Assembly (NCBI GenBank): GCA_031769625.1
Contig: JAUIMM010000178.1
Location: forward strand, 30,584,001 to 30,648,000
Reading direction: 5' to 3'
DNA from: Taudactylus pleione
Lineage: Eukaryota; Chordata; Amphibia; Anura; Myobatrachidae
Length of the DNA: 64,000 nucleotides
Made by a program: the position numbers and the translations under genes. This document shows positions 33,725 through 44,418 of the stretch, piece by piece. Below the pieces are notes generated by a model. It was not told the origin of the DNA. It made no database searches and saw only the letters and a list, made by a program, of their open reading frames with translations. Positions within the stretch are counted from its first letter, which is position 1. Every line of letters begins with the position of its first letter.

Positions 33725-33969
33725 GGGCCAAATGTAATGAGAGTTTAGAAAAAGTGAGAGTTTAGCAGTAACTCTCACACTGATCGAGTTTTCTCTTCAA
33801 AATGGAAAATCATCTGGATGAGAGTTAAATTGTGAGAGTTTTTTGAGTCTAAAAAACAGGCGAGTTTGCTCTGTTGCTTTGTTCTCGGACTCTGTTTATA
33901 TTGGCTGAGTTTAAAAAGTGTGAGAAAACTCTCCCATTTTCTAAACTCTGACCCTATTACATTTGGCCC
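33725..33969. mobile_element. Foldback MITE (GGGCCAAATGTAAT termini)
   Basis: Ends GGGCCAAATGTAAT and ATTACATTTGGCCC are exact inverted copies. Inside, GAGAGTTTAG and related AGTGAGAGTTT phrases recur. The fragment at about 770-975 shares its right end. Target duplication not evident. Confidence 0.75.
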
Positions 33970-34041
33970 CAAATGTGAACGTATTGATCTTTTTTTTAAA
34001 GCAAACTACTCATACATTATGTGCTATATACACCTCTTAAA

Positions 34042-34214
34042 GGTGTCTTTTTATTAAGCCTTGGGTGGCGATGAAGTGAACAGAGACAAAGTACCAACCA
34101 ATCAACTCCTGTCATTTTTCAAACACAGCCTGTGACATGACAGTTAGGAGCTGATTGGCTGATACTTTATATCCGTTCACTTTATCTCCATCCAAGGCTT
34201 AGTAAATAGACTCC
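34042..34214. mobile_element. Foldback MITE (TACTAAGCCTTGG family), copy 1
   Basis: Inverted ends of the type GTCTNTTTANTAAGCCTTGG. The inner halves CCAATCA.CTCCTGTCA and TGACAGTTAGGAGCTGATTGG also pair, so almost the whole ~170 bases fold on themselves. Shared with 34977-35091. Confidence 0.75.
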
Positions 34215-34288
34215 AAAGTACATATGAGCCATACTCAGTCATATACATCTTGGTTTCTTCTCACTTTGGGTATTACTGTTTGGTAATG

Positions 34289-34667
34289 GGATGGGTACAG
34301 GATGCCGGCGCTCAGGATACTGGTGGTCAGAATCCTGATGCCGGCATCCCAGAATACTGACATTTATCAGTCAGTATTGTAACCCTTCCCCTCTCCCTAC
34401 CCTAACCCTAACCATCCCTCCCCGGTGCCTGACCATAACCTCCCTGGCTAGTGCCTAATCCTATCCTTCTCCTCCTCACACCCTAAACCTAACCCTGCCC
34501 TCTTAGTGCCTATCCAACTAGTACCTAACCCCTAGCCCTAACCCTCCCCCTAACCCCGCTACTTACCGTCAGGATGCCGGCGTCAGGTTTCTGACAGGTT
34601 TCAGGATCCCGGCACCGGAATTATAAGCGCCAGTAGCCTGACTGTCGGGATTTTAACCACATCCCAC
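34289..34667. mobile_element. MITE with CCCTAA-rich centre
   Basis: Left GATGCCGGCGCTCAGGAT and right GGATGCCGGCGTCAGG / TGTCGGGATTTTAACCAC flank a C-rich centre. That centre (34379-34560) is made of CCCTAACCCTAA-like words and their decay products. Shorter relatives lie at 2068-2155 and 58536-59050. The telomere-like tract seems to be part of the element, not a chromosome-end remnant. Confidence 0.55.
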
Positions 34668-34976
34668 TGGTAATGGTGTGCTCACACATAATAACTTTGC
34701 CATGAGCATGACATTGGCATGTCTACAGAGTTGCAACCTTATTCTGAGTTGTGCATATGCAGAGATACAATGCATCTGATTTCAGCCAAATCTCCTTCAC
34801 AATAAATGGCACTAATGATAGTTATGATTGCTGTTTCAATAAGCAGAGGCTGGGGTGGTGCAGTTACATAGAAGCATCCAACTCGACTTAAGTAATTCAC
34901 CTTGGACTTCTGAACTCCGGAAGCAGCCAGCATTGTGACCACAGTACGTGCAACTCAGAATCAAAGTGTTATTGTG

Positions 34977-35091
34977 GGGTCTATGTACTACCAATCAGCT
35001 CTTAACTATCATTTTTCAAAAACAGCCGATTGGTTGAAACTTTATCTCCATCCACTTTATCACTCGCCAAGGCTTAGTACATAGACCCCTG
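34977..35091. mobile_element. Foldback MITE (TACTAAGCCTTGG family), shortened copy
   Basis: Ends GGGGTCTATGTACTA and TAGTACATAGACCCC are exact inverted copies. The left arm lacks the GCCTTGG block present in 34042-34214, so it is an internally shortened relative. Confidence 0.75.
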
Positions 35092-35445
35092 TGCCTTTTA
35101 AGGGAGGCCCTAACTGAGGATCCATGAAGCTTTTTCCCTCTTTCTAAACACAGACATTTTGTGATTTGAGTATGTGTTTGGTGATGTCTGAGCAACAAGA
35201 AATCTCTATTACAGTAACTGTGCCCCTGGTGATGGCTATCCAACTATCCAACTCCATCCAGAGTCATTCTAATAGTTTGCAGAGGTTTTTTATATTTTAA
35301 ATTTCACTAAATAAAAACTCCGCCACCCCGATTTTTATCACTGTCATCATATTTTCTCGACTTGTTGCACTATTTACCCATTATACATTGTTATACTATA
35401 TACTTAGAATTATTATGTATAATATTAGATGATTAAACATGCTAA

Positions 35446-36287
35446 GGGCTGTATTCAATTAGTTGCGAAAAGTCCCGTCCATTTCGCCTGCCGGACTTTC
35501 CACCTACATCGCCTGTTTTTGGAGAAAACACTTTTCCTGCACACAGCCGCTTTTCGCCCTATTCAATTCCAAAGGACGCAAAAACGCATTATGGCGAAAC
35601 TCAAACAGTCGAAAAGTGCTGTCAGATTTGGGGAAATCAGCCTGACACCCCCCAAAAGATTCACTGACATGGAGGATCACTATGGATACCCCCAAATAGC
35701 CCTGCTGAATGTATTTGTTGTGCTTAAATGCTGTCAATAGCTGCTATTTAGCATCTTTGCACAAGTGGTGAAGAACAGCATTTAGCAACAATAAGTAGTC
35801 CCAGCAAATTTGGGGTACATGAAAATGGGTGCAAGCATTTTTAAAAACCGCTGAAGTGAGGTTTTAAAAAATTTAGAAAACGCACCTACAGCAAACACCT
35901 GCAATCCAAAAAACACATGGGACATACTTGGGGGACCCCCTGGAGTCTATTTCACTAGTTTTTACGTTTGTCCCCAACTTTGAACTTTTTCGCCCCCAAA
36001 ACGAAAGTACATTTTTTTACTTTTTTTGACACAGTTTACCTTTGGGGGACTGTCCCAAGGCTGCAGGGGTGTTCCCGCAAATTTGCACCCCAAGCCCCCA
36101 ATTCTGCACTTTTTTCCACCTGCATTCAGATTCGAATCTTTTCCGCTGGTTACAAGGCACAGACCTTTCGCACCGGCGAAAAGTCTATGGAATTGAATGC
36201 TGGGATAAGTTCTCACCTAGCGAAATGACGTCATTGGCGGAAACTTTTTGCCGAAAACGGCTTATTGTGGCTAATTGAATACGCCCC
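35446..36287. mobile_element. MITE (TATTCAATTAG termini, about 840 bp)
   Basis: Left GGGCTGTATTCAATTAGTTGCG and right TGTGGCTAATTGAATACGCCC are inverted, with ~18-20 matching positions. GC-moderate interior with GCGAAAAG repeats and no coding. Flanks read TAA on the left and CTTA on the right, so a target duplication is not clear. Confidence 0.65.
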
Positions 36288-36314
36288 TTATTTTATTATA
36301 TATTAGCTTATAGA

Positions 36315-36690
36315 TCACAGATGGTGTAATGGTTAGCATTACTGCCTTACAGCACTGAGGTCGTGGGTTTGATTCACACCATGGCCCTACCTGTGCAGAA
36401 TTTGTATATTCTACCTGTGCTTGCTTGGGTTTCCTCCGGGTGCTCCGGTTTCCTCCCACACTACAAAAATATACTAGTAGGTTAATTGGCTCCCAACACA
36501 AAAAAATTAACCCTAGTATGTGTGTGTGTGCGCGCATGTGATAAGGAATATAGATTGTAAGCTCCACTGGGGCAGGGACAGATGTGATTGGCCAAATATT
36601 GTCTGTAAAGCGCTGCTAAATATGTGTGCGCTATATAAATAACTGATAATAATAATCTAATAATAATAATATATATTGTTGCCATAAAAT
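36315..36690 (+). mobile_element. tRNA-headed SINE, plus strand
   Basis: The head TGGTGTAATGGTTAGCATT followed by GGTTTGATTCA fits tRNA-like A and B boxes of an internal Pol III promoter. The body carries GTTTCCTCCGGGTGCTCCGG and TAGGTTAATTGGCTCC, then GATTGTAAGCTCCACTGGGG and a GCGCTATATAAATAA-type 3' end, closing in (TAA)n. This sequence type is widespread in frogs. A second copy lies at 44705-45060. Confidence 0.75.
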
Positions 36691-37576
36691 TTATGACCTA
36701 CGCTATGTTACCATTAGCCGCTGACATTATATCTAATAATCAATAAGAACCCAATTCTCTACTCCCCAAACCTCTTTTGATTGTGCAAATATGCCCCATA
36801 TCCCTCAATTACAGCACAGTCATTAAACACATTTGCATGTTCATTGTGACTTTTATGACTAGCAGTAAAGATGACTATGAGTAGATTGCCCTTAAAGACT
36901 TTGGCCCTCATTCAGACCCACTCGCAAGCGGGCGCACGTACGTTAGGCGTACGTACAAAATTATTTAAATTCAATGGCTCGCTCGTATTTTCGTTCGCAT
37001 CTAAAATTCCTCCCTAAACTCAGGCGACCCCTCCTCTAACTAACGAGCGTGCGAAATAGCGAGCGTACATCCCCGAAATGGCTTGAAGGGAACGCACGCA
37101 CAAGTGAAACCGGAAGTGGCCTTGTCAGATGTCGATTACCTGCTCCTTTATTCTGCCTACCTCCCTCAATCGTATCATGCCAATCAATGTATCAATTAGC
37201 TTAATTTTTTTTTTTTTTTTCAACACAATGCAAGAAACTTTACTCTTGTCCGTGTTTGTGTTTACCCGCAGAATACGTACGGATGGAACATTCGCTTTTA
37301 TTGTTCAAAAAACATGTGAACCACAATTAAACAATTGTTCTATTGCTGTGGATCCCCGCATATTTTCCGGGGTTCATTTCTTTATTTAAATTTGCAAACG
37401 CATGTCACTGCATCAAGCCTATCATAACTCTCCAGAGATTTCTGGCCCTGTTGAACACATGACTCATACACTAACCAATAAAATTGCTCCTGTTAATTTC
37501 CAAAATACATTAGCCAATCAGAAATTTTTGGCACACTTTATCAAAATTGTTTTGTATGAAAAACTCCATTGCCATC

Positions 37577-38833
37577 ATGAGAGCCTCCGCATTCACCAGG
37601 CGCGAGCTGCTGGTGCTTACGGAGGTGATGGATAGGCGGATCACCAGCCAGCCTCCACCCATCACCAACCGGCAGAAGTGCTCCGCGTATGCGGAGGCAC
37701 GGTCCCGCCTGCGGTCGTTGGGTTCATGCCGCAACATCGGGCAGCTGGAGCGCAGGTGGTCAGACCTGCAACAGCGAACGCCCCGCTTGCTGGCATGCTT
37801 TCGCATGCAGATCCTTGAAAGTAAGTGTTATGTATTGTGGTTTTCATGTTTGTGTTTGTGGGGCAAACTGCGTGTGCATGTTTTCCTGTCTGTCCTATTA
37901 ATTATTTGTCCTCATATCTGCGTGTGCATGTTTTCCTGTCTGTCCTATTAATTATTTGTCCTCATATCAGCGTGTGCTTGTTTTCCCTCTATTTCTGTTT
38001 TTTTCATTCTACTCCTTTTTGCATGTTTTTTGTTGCTGGTTTTTTTTTTTTTATTTGGGCCCCGGATTTGCCCAGAAACTAACCTCAATTTGTTTGACAT
38101 ATTTTAGGAGGACAGCCAAGACTACGCCATCACCGTCCGGCCAGACGGCGTTCCCGGCCACTATCCCCAACCCCCAGCCAACACTCCGCCCCAAATATTT
38201 CCCCTATACCCCACTCCTCCCCAGCCTTCCCAGACCCTCTCCTGGAACTGTCGGGCCTCCTTCCCCTCCGTCCCACTTCCCCCTCTCCTCCGCCCACCCC
38301 TCTTCCAATTACCCCCTCCCCAGAGTCCATCATTACCCCTCCCCATTCTTTGGGGAATGAAGGCTCCTCCGAGGAGGAACATGGAGGGACTTCCTGTGCT
38401 CCCATTTTGGCTCCCGGTATGTTTTTCTTTCTCATTTTTTTTAACCACAAACTGTTTGTATGTAATAATGTGTCGTGCCTTTATTCGTGCTTGTTTGGTT
38501 TACTTTTGGTGATTTAGCAGTTTGCCTTTACCTCTTCCTGCTGATTTCAACATACACATATCACACCTGTGTGAATTTGTACATAGGCCTTGTATTTTTG
38601 GCAGCACCCCCTTTTTGTTTTGGTTTTTCTTTTTTCGGTTTAAGAGTGATTTCGTTGTGTTTTTGTTTTTTTAATGTGGATTCCCTATTGTTTTATTAAT
38701 CCACACACTTTTCTCACCCACAGAGGAACAGAGGCGTCGACAAGAGGTGGACGATTGTGTTGGCCAGATGCGCCAACATGTCATTGGCATTCTTGTGGCC
38801 CTTGACCGGCTGTCTGGCATCCTTCGCCAGTAG
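37577..38833 (+). CDS. Harbinger Myb/SANT-like protein 1 (220 aa, 3 exons)
   Basis: Exons 37577-37820, 38108-38416 and 38724-38833, joined at consensus GTAAGT/GTATGT donors and CAG/TAG acceptors; the sum, 663 nt, is exactly 221 codons. Residues ~5-80 form a Myb/SANT-like trihelical domain: FTRRELLVLTEV opening, YAEARSRLRSLG middle, LERRWSDLQQRT closing helix. A basic stretch (HHRPARRRSR) follows, then a long Pro/Ser-rich linker and an acidic SSEEEE-type patch. The C-terminal ~37 residues (EEQRRRQEVDD... LDRLSGILRQ) look like an amphipathic or coiled-coil helix. An in-frame upstream ATG at 37556 would add seven residues. An AATAAA follows at about 38860. Expected role: a nuclear DNA-binding partner of the transposase, by analogy with known Harbinger Myb-like proteins. 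It is clearly distinct from the second Myb-like gene. Confidence 0.8.
37909..37975 (+). repeat. 51-bp tandem duplication in intron 1
   Basis: The phrase TGCGTGTGCATGTTTTCC with CTGTCTGTCCTATTAATT is repeated after 51 bases between about 37868 and 37970, with a third partial start. A small replication-type duplication inside intron 1 of the first Myb-like gene; it does not touch the exons. Confidence 0.7.
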
Positions 38834-39656
38834 TTTTTTTTGTTTATTTTCGTTTTGTAAATAAATTTTGTAGTTCTAATATACGTTCTGGCTCATTCTT
38901 TTTTTCAAAAACAAAAATAGTTTTCCCTGACATAAGTAGACTGTTCCTGCAAGGATTTCCCTTTTTTAAAAGTTAGATTGTATTTTGTATTTGTATGTTA
39001 AACAGCCACAAGAAACACATAACAGTAACAATGTCATTTCCCTTTTTGGGTGTAGTGTCAATTAGATATGTCGCCATTTTACAGGTTCCTAGTTGGTGTG
39101 CAAGCTGCTTAGACCAATCTTCAAAATCCAAAGGTTTGGACAGGCTTCCTTTTGGTGTGGGTTGGGAACCTGCAAACATATTTCAGTTTACATCAACTGG
39201 TGTCAGTACTGGATTACCCCTTAGTCAAATGTAAGGTGTGTTAACCTGGTTACACTTGCTGTTAACGTCCAAAAAAAGGAAGACCATTTCACTCTCCAAA
39301 CATTTATTCACAACATAAATGAGAAATCAAAGTGGTCAGTCCCCAAAAAAAAAACAGTGATAATCTCAAATACAACACATACAAATAAAATATTTAATTA
39401 AAAAAAACAATCAAGAACTGGTTGACGAAGGACCATGCCAACATGATTCCACAAACATGGCGTTGCGATATGGGTTCCAGAATATATGGACAAAATCACC
39501 AGATCCAGGTTTGGTAAGGGTAGCAGGAAGTAGTGAGCATTGGAGTGGCAAAGATTATGTGAACAAACAGAAGATGGTGAAAAAAAAAAAAAAAAATTAG
39601 ATGTTCGCAAACAAACACAAACACATTAGGTATAAACACTGTAGTTTGGGTCAAAC

Positions 39657-40778
39657 TTACCTAAAAAATCTGGCCACCACATCATCGCGTATGGCCCCCC
39701 CACATACTGACCTCCGACCAACCTCGGGGGGGCCATCCTCAGGTAAGGCATCCTCTGGCTGCATTGGGACACCACTCCTTATGGCGATGTTGTGAAATAT
39801 CCCACACAGGACCACAATTTTCGACACCATATCCGGCAAATACATGAGCTCGCCACCAGAGCGGTGGAGGCATCTGAATCGGCCTTTTAAAAGGCCGATA
39901 CAGTGCTCCACCACTTGCCTGGTGGCTGTAAGTGCGGAATTATACTCACTTTGTGGGCCTGGTGTGGGAGCCAAATAAGGAGTGAGCAGCCAGGACATGC
40001 AAGGGTATCCACTGTCTCCTGTGAAAAATAAGAGACAACATCAGGAACACTGTGTATCAAGCTTAACATTGTTATGTACTAAAGGTCTCCACTTACCCAG
40101 AAGCCACGCATCACCAGCTTGTAGGTTGGTTAATTTCTGCCATATCCCTGATTGCCGGATGACGAAGGAGTCATGTGCACTTCCTGGTAACTTAGCATTC
40201 AGGGACAGGATCTGGAGGGAGGCATCACATACCACCATTACATTCAGGGAGTGATAGTGTTTCCTGTTTCTAAATATTGCCTCCAGCCGTGCTGGAGGCT
40301 GAAGTGGTATGTGAGTACCATCCACAACCCCTATGATGTGTGGGAAGCCAGCTATTTGGTAAAAATTGGCCTTGGCCACACTAAGGGCACCCATATCCAA
40401 AGGCATTTGAATAAAATGATGGAGGTGCTTTAAAAGTGCCTCCATCACTGCCCTCAGGATCCGGGAAAAGGAGGATTGGGAGATGCCCGCCACTATTCCC
40501 ACCGTTGTTTGAAACGATCCTGAGGCACAGAAATGTAACACCGCCATAAATTGCGTCAGTGGTGGTATTGCTGTTGGACTGTCAATTTGCCGCTCAAGAT
40601 CACTTTCTATTAATGAGAGAGTGTCTATGATGATTTTGGGAGGTAGACGGTAGAGTCTTAAAACCTCATCATCGGGCATTCCAAAAAGGGTGACACGTGT
40701 TCGAAATATCTGGGGCCTTGCATTCCTACGATGCCTACGCCTGGGATGAGATTGAGGTTGGTCGGCTTCCGGGAGCAT
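39657..40778 (-). CDS. Harbinger DDE transposase (347 aa, 2 exons)
   Basis: Read on the minus strand: exon 1 40778-40097, intron with GTAAGT donor and CACAG acceptor, exon 2 40018-39657; 1044 nt is exactly 348 codons. It cuts and joins transposon ends as the nuclease of the PIF/Harbinger (HARBI1-like) family. Visible motifs: FCASGSFQTTVG at 83-94, GISQSSFSRIL at 98-108, GVVDGTHI with the first Asp at 153, PGSAHDS with the second Asp at 203, LLGDSGYPC at 226-234 across the splice, and VVEHCIGLLKGRFRCL with the Glu at 265. The full DDE triad is present and the length matches HARBI1-type proteins (~350 aa). The start is the first Met of a long frame. A short upstream exon (about 40888-40905, MTIPRH, donor GTAAGC) could splice in frame to an acceptor near 40805, so the N-terminus is uncertain. 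Confidence 0.92.
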
Positions 40779-40905
40779 GGCCAGAACAATCCGCCCCAGA
40801 TCAACCTGAAATTAAAAAATTTCAAAGTAAGGCTTTTGACCCACCCCAAAACTATATTAAAACAACTTAGCTTGATGATACCATCCATTGCTGCTTACAT
40901 GCCGG

Positions 40906-42098
40906 GGTATTGTCATGATACGTCCAAACTGAAAATAAACAACAAAATTACTTGACACATTTCACTCTGTGCATTTTTGTTGATACATTTTGTGCTAGAC
41001 CAAAGTTCAAATATGCCAAACACCCATTTAGCAAAACTGCAAAGCGACATTTAACACAGTACATCAAAACGGGTCGAAATGTTGGCTCAAAAAGCGAAAG
41101 CTAAACCATCCAAAAGTTAGAATGATTATTAAGCTGTTTAAAATGCGCTAATTAGTTCGCTAATACAAGTCACAAGAGTAACTACTAAAAATGCGCTAAT
41201 TAGTTCGCTAATACAAGTCACAAGAGTAACTACTAAAAATGTGCTAATTAGTTCGCTAATACAAGTCACAAGAGTAACTACTAAAAATGTGCTAATTAGT
41301 TCGCTAATACAAGTCACAAGAGTAACTACTAAAAATGCGCTAATTAGTTCGCTAATACAAGTCACAAGAGTAACTACTAAAAATGTGCTAATTAGTTCGC
41401 TAATACAAGTCACAAGAGTAACTACTAAAAATGTGCTAATTAGTTCGCTAATACAAGTCACAAGAGTAACTACTAAAAATGTGCTAATTAGTTCGCTAAT
41501 ACAAGTCACAAGAGTAACTACTAAAAATGTGCTAATTAGTTCGCTAATACAAGTCACAAGAGTAACTACTAAAAATGCGCTAATTAGTTCGCTAATACAA
41601 GATAAAAAATGGACTTACCAAGAGCAAATATCTAAGATGCAAAATCAAAAGGTCTTTGGGGTCGAAAATAAACAAAATCTAAAATAGAATAAATTAGGTA
41701 TCCAAAAATTACAAAATATACGAAACACAATGAAACAACAATTGAACAAAAGTTAGACTTCACAAAACTTACCAAATCAACAAAGAGGTCCCAAAAATAT
41801 AAACCAACAAAGATAATGGACAAAAAAAACGCAAATCTAACCAACAAACTAATCTCCAACCTCCAACTCCTTTCTACGCAATCAATAAACTCCAGCCAAG
41901 ATAACCTCCAACAATCCAAAAACGCCACCTCGACTTGAGACACACCAAGCCATAAATAGTGTTTCGTTTCCCGCACAAATTAAGGAGGGATCATAGGGCC
42001 GCACAATCAATGATGCGGCCACAAAATAAGGACGCATGTATAAATACGTCACGAAAACACATTCAAATTCTGGTGTATTTCTTGTTTGGACCTCAGAC
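40906..42098. promoter_or_regulatory. Divergent intergenic region between transposase and Myb-like gene 2
   Basis: The transposase (minus) and the second Myb-like gene (plus) point away from each other, so both promoters should lie here. No convincing TATA box was assigned. The dominant feature is the 48-bp tandem repeat at 41143-41604. Because this is the shared upstream region, any control of the two genes would act through it (inference). Confidence 0.5.
41143..41604. repeat. 48-bp minisatellite, about 9.6 copies
   Basis: The unit is GCGCTAATTAGTTCGCTAAT followed by ACAAGTCACAAGAGTAACTACTAAAAAT, repeated every 48 bases. Copies differ almost only at one position (ATGCGCT versus ATGTGCT). 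Since 48 is a multiple of three and the unit lacks stops in several frames, both strands show ~140-residue open frames (16-residue repeats); these are almost certainly not genes. The homogeneity suggests recent expansion. Confidence 0.9.
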
Positions 42099-43477
42099 AT
42101 GGCGACAGACCAGGGAAAAAATGCACAAGAGTCAGGCGGTAAGTCTTTCATGCATTTTCTATCAACGATTAATTTGAAACATAAGATTAGGCAAGTTGTG
42201 ATTTTGTGAATTCTGTAAATTTACACAAATAGGTGAGGAGGATGACATGGAAGAGGCTGCTGGGCCCAGTATTCCGGCCAATGCGGGCAAAAAAAAAAGG
42301 CAGCCACATTTCACAAGAAAGGAGATGGAGGTTTTGATCCAGAAGTGTGTGGACATCCTGCCACAGGCAGACAGGAATATGAGTCTAAGCCAGAAGTGGA
42401 GAATGTGGGAAGAGGTAGCCGTTGCTGTCAATAGAGTGGGTGATTATGTCCGTCTAGCCCGGGATGTCAAACGGCGGTAAGTAAACCCTTGCCCCCCCTA
42501 AAAACAAACCCCATTTTAAACCAAAGGATAATGGCTTCCATTTTTCCCCACAGATGGGGCGACTTCAAATATCGCCTAAAGCAAAAACTCGCGGACAGGG
42601 CTAGGCATGCAAGGGGGACAGGTGGGGGTCCCACCCCTGTGACATTGGAGTTGACGGATTTAGAAGAGCTGGCACAGGGGTGTGTGCAGCCTGTGGAGGT
42701 GTTTGGCGTGTCCAACATGGATACGGACATGCCAGACTTTGCGGCTCCTCATGTTGGCCCAGGTAAGTATTGTGATGTCACCAACTCTGAAATGCTATTG
42801 TGCCAATATGTAGATTCTAATGTGACTCTTTTCTCATTTTTCCAACAGAGACACAGGCGGATGAGTCTGCTCCAGAGGGAAGCCTTGGCCGCAGAATTTC
42901 TGCTGGCTCTGCAGGGGAGGAACCAGTACATCCGGCTGAGGACCCTGCAGAAGCCAGTCCAGGGCGTGCCCCCTCGCAGGCAGTGGGCCTCCTCACAGAA
43001 CTCAATTTCAAATCGGATTTCCATACGGAGATTCTGCAGAGGATGGACGCCAGTCTGCTACGGGTGGCTGAGGCCCTGGAGCAAAATGCTGCGGCCAACG
43101 TGACCATTGGTCAGGCCCTGGCGGAAAATACCAGGGCCAACATCCGCATCGCCGATGCCCTGGAGCAGCTCGTTCGCCAGCACATGGTGGAGCCGACCTC
43201 CCTTCCTGCCGGAACATCAGGATCCTCCACCTTTGGCACAACATCAGCCAATCCTCCAAATGTGCCTAGCCCTGTGCCTAGTCCAGAGGCCACAACATCT
43301 GCCTCTGGACAGGCCAGCCCGATGGCATCCCGGACCCGGTCTGGCGCCCACCCTCCCCATCCAAACGGGCGAAAAAACGGTGACAGCAATGGCGACTTTT
43401 CCCACACTCCTTCTGTGCTTGGCTCATATTCCTTTCTGGTCAAAACTTCCCTCTCCTTTCTTGTGAAATGTTTTTAA
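42099..43477 (+). CDS. Harbinger Myb/SANT-like protein 2 (373 aa, 4 exons)
   Basis: Exons 42099-42138, 42233-42476, 42554-42762 and 42849-43477, all with GTAAGT-type donors and AG acceptors; the sum, 1122 nt, is exactly 374 codons. Residues ~38-115 form a Myb/SANT-like DNA-binding domain: RQPHFTRKEMEVLIQKCVD, then SLSQKWRMWEEVAVAVNRVG, then RLARDVKRRWGDFKYRLKQK. An acidic-Gly/Pro linker follows. Residues ~210-275 are a helical repeat region (LLRVAEALEQ, IGQALAEN, IADALEQLVRQH) that would form a coiled coil, probably for oligomerisation. The tail is Ser/Thr/Pro-rich. By family knowledge this is the usual Harbinger accessory protein, which binds subterminal DNA and helps the transposase reach nucleus and ends. 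The start ATG opens a 13-codon first exon in the same frame as the domain. Confidence 0.88.
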
Positions 43478-44418
43478 GTTATTTTTGTACGTTTATGTTA
43501 TCAGTTATTGATTATTTATTTTTGATCAAAAGTATCTTTGGCAGAAAAAAAAAAAAAAAAATATTATGCCAATTGGTTTGTGTTTAAACAATAAATTTAT
43601 GAAAAAAATCTGACATTGTATTGTGACATTATTGTACAAATGGGTTACATTTAATCCTGGCCCTAAAGGCAAAAAAGGACACAAAAAACCATTTCATTTG
43701 TATACAAAAAAGGCCTCTTGAAGGAACGTTTAAAAAAACACATAACGATGCAAATTCCACATTAAAAATAAAAAGGGGAGCTAATTAAAACATGATGACA
43801 TTATTGTCACAATAGGCCATAAACAACAAATTGAGGCCAAAAAAAACCCCCAAAAATGTACGCCAATTGATTGTGTAATCCTGACATTAGCAGGTATGAT
43901 TTCCACCTGCGTACGGTTTTGTGCTATCCCAATAAACTGCTTTCCAAACACATACCAAGCCGGTTTTCAATACAACACTAATTGCTTTTGTGACCACCCG
44001 CGATTAATCGCTGCAACATCATGGAGTCCCGGGACGGAGGAGAAGGCCATCGCCAATGTGGTCGAGTAATCCAGACCCTAAACTGTGCGAGCATTTTGAA
44101 GGGAAAGAGGATGTTCCAGTGACGTATGTGACGGTCCGAACACATTTGACGTTCGCATCTGCTAATGTATGTACGCCCCAAAAACGCCTCGCCACGCCTG
44201 CGTTTCTCCATCTCCACCCCCGTCAACACCCAAAAACGCCCTGTTCTGTCAATCACATTTGACATGTCACTTCCTGTACGCTATTTTAGGAACGAGAAAA
44301 AAAAAACTCGCAATCTGCCGTACGCACATGCGCAGTGTAACACCGACGCATGCGCAGTTAGTCAACATCGGAACGCAACGAGCGTACTGCTGTTTGCGAG
44401 TGGCTCTGAATGAGGGCC
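43478..44418. other. Harbinger 3' flank to right TIR
   Basis: The 3' untranslated region of the second Myb-like gene, with a long A-run near 43544-43562 and an AATAAA at about 43590. It is followed by non-coding sequence to the right terminus. CpG-rich subterminal words such as GCGCAGTGTAACACCGACGCATGCGCAG lie within the last ~100 bases, as at the left end (GTACGTTAGGCGTACGTAC near 36940). Such repeats may be binding sites for the Myb-like proteins or the transposase (inference). Confidence 0.5.

Larger units (their letters stand above)
36903..44418 (+). mobile_element. Autonomous Harbinger transposon with three genes (7516 bp, TSD TTT)
   Basis: The ends GGCCCTCATTCAGACCC... and, inverted, GGCCCTCATTCAGAGCC... 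match at 24 of 25 positions. They are flanked by TTT at 36900-36902 and 44419-44421. Inside are three spliced genes, all open and with frame-preserving GT-AG junctions: a Myb/SANT-like gene (37577-38833, +), the DDE transposase (39657-40778, -) and a second Myb/SANT-like gene (42099-43477, +). Genes 1 and 2 converge; genes 2 and 3 diverge from a region holding a 48-bp tandem repeat. Intact coding and clean ends suggest recent activity. The TTT duplication deviates from the usual TWA of Harbinger. Confidence 0.9.

Noticed and set aside
34379..34560. True interstitial telomere
   Set aside because: Words are irregular CCCTAA derivatives embedded in a dispersed element with its own arms.
35429..36278. 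Open frames of 60-100 residues
   Set aside because: Located inside the TATTCAATTAG-ended MITE, without domains or consistent coding signal.
36315..36400. Genuine tRNA gene
   Set aside because: Only A- and B-box-like words are present with no convincing cloverleaf; body and tail are those of a SINE.
37556..37576. Upstream ATG as certain start of the first Myb-like gene
   Set aside because: Both ATGs are in frame; the downstream one directly precedes the domain, so I kept it and noted the alternative.
41143..41604. CRISPR-like array (regular 48-bp periodicity)
   Set aside because: Whole unit is repeated with no unique spacers, and the context is a eukaryotic transposon.
41138..41687. Two ~140-residue open frames on opposite strands with 16-residue repeats
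   Set aside because: They come from a 48-bp tandem repeat lacking stops in several frames; no start context, codon pattern or domain supports a protein.
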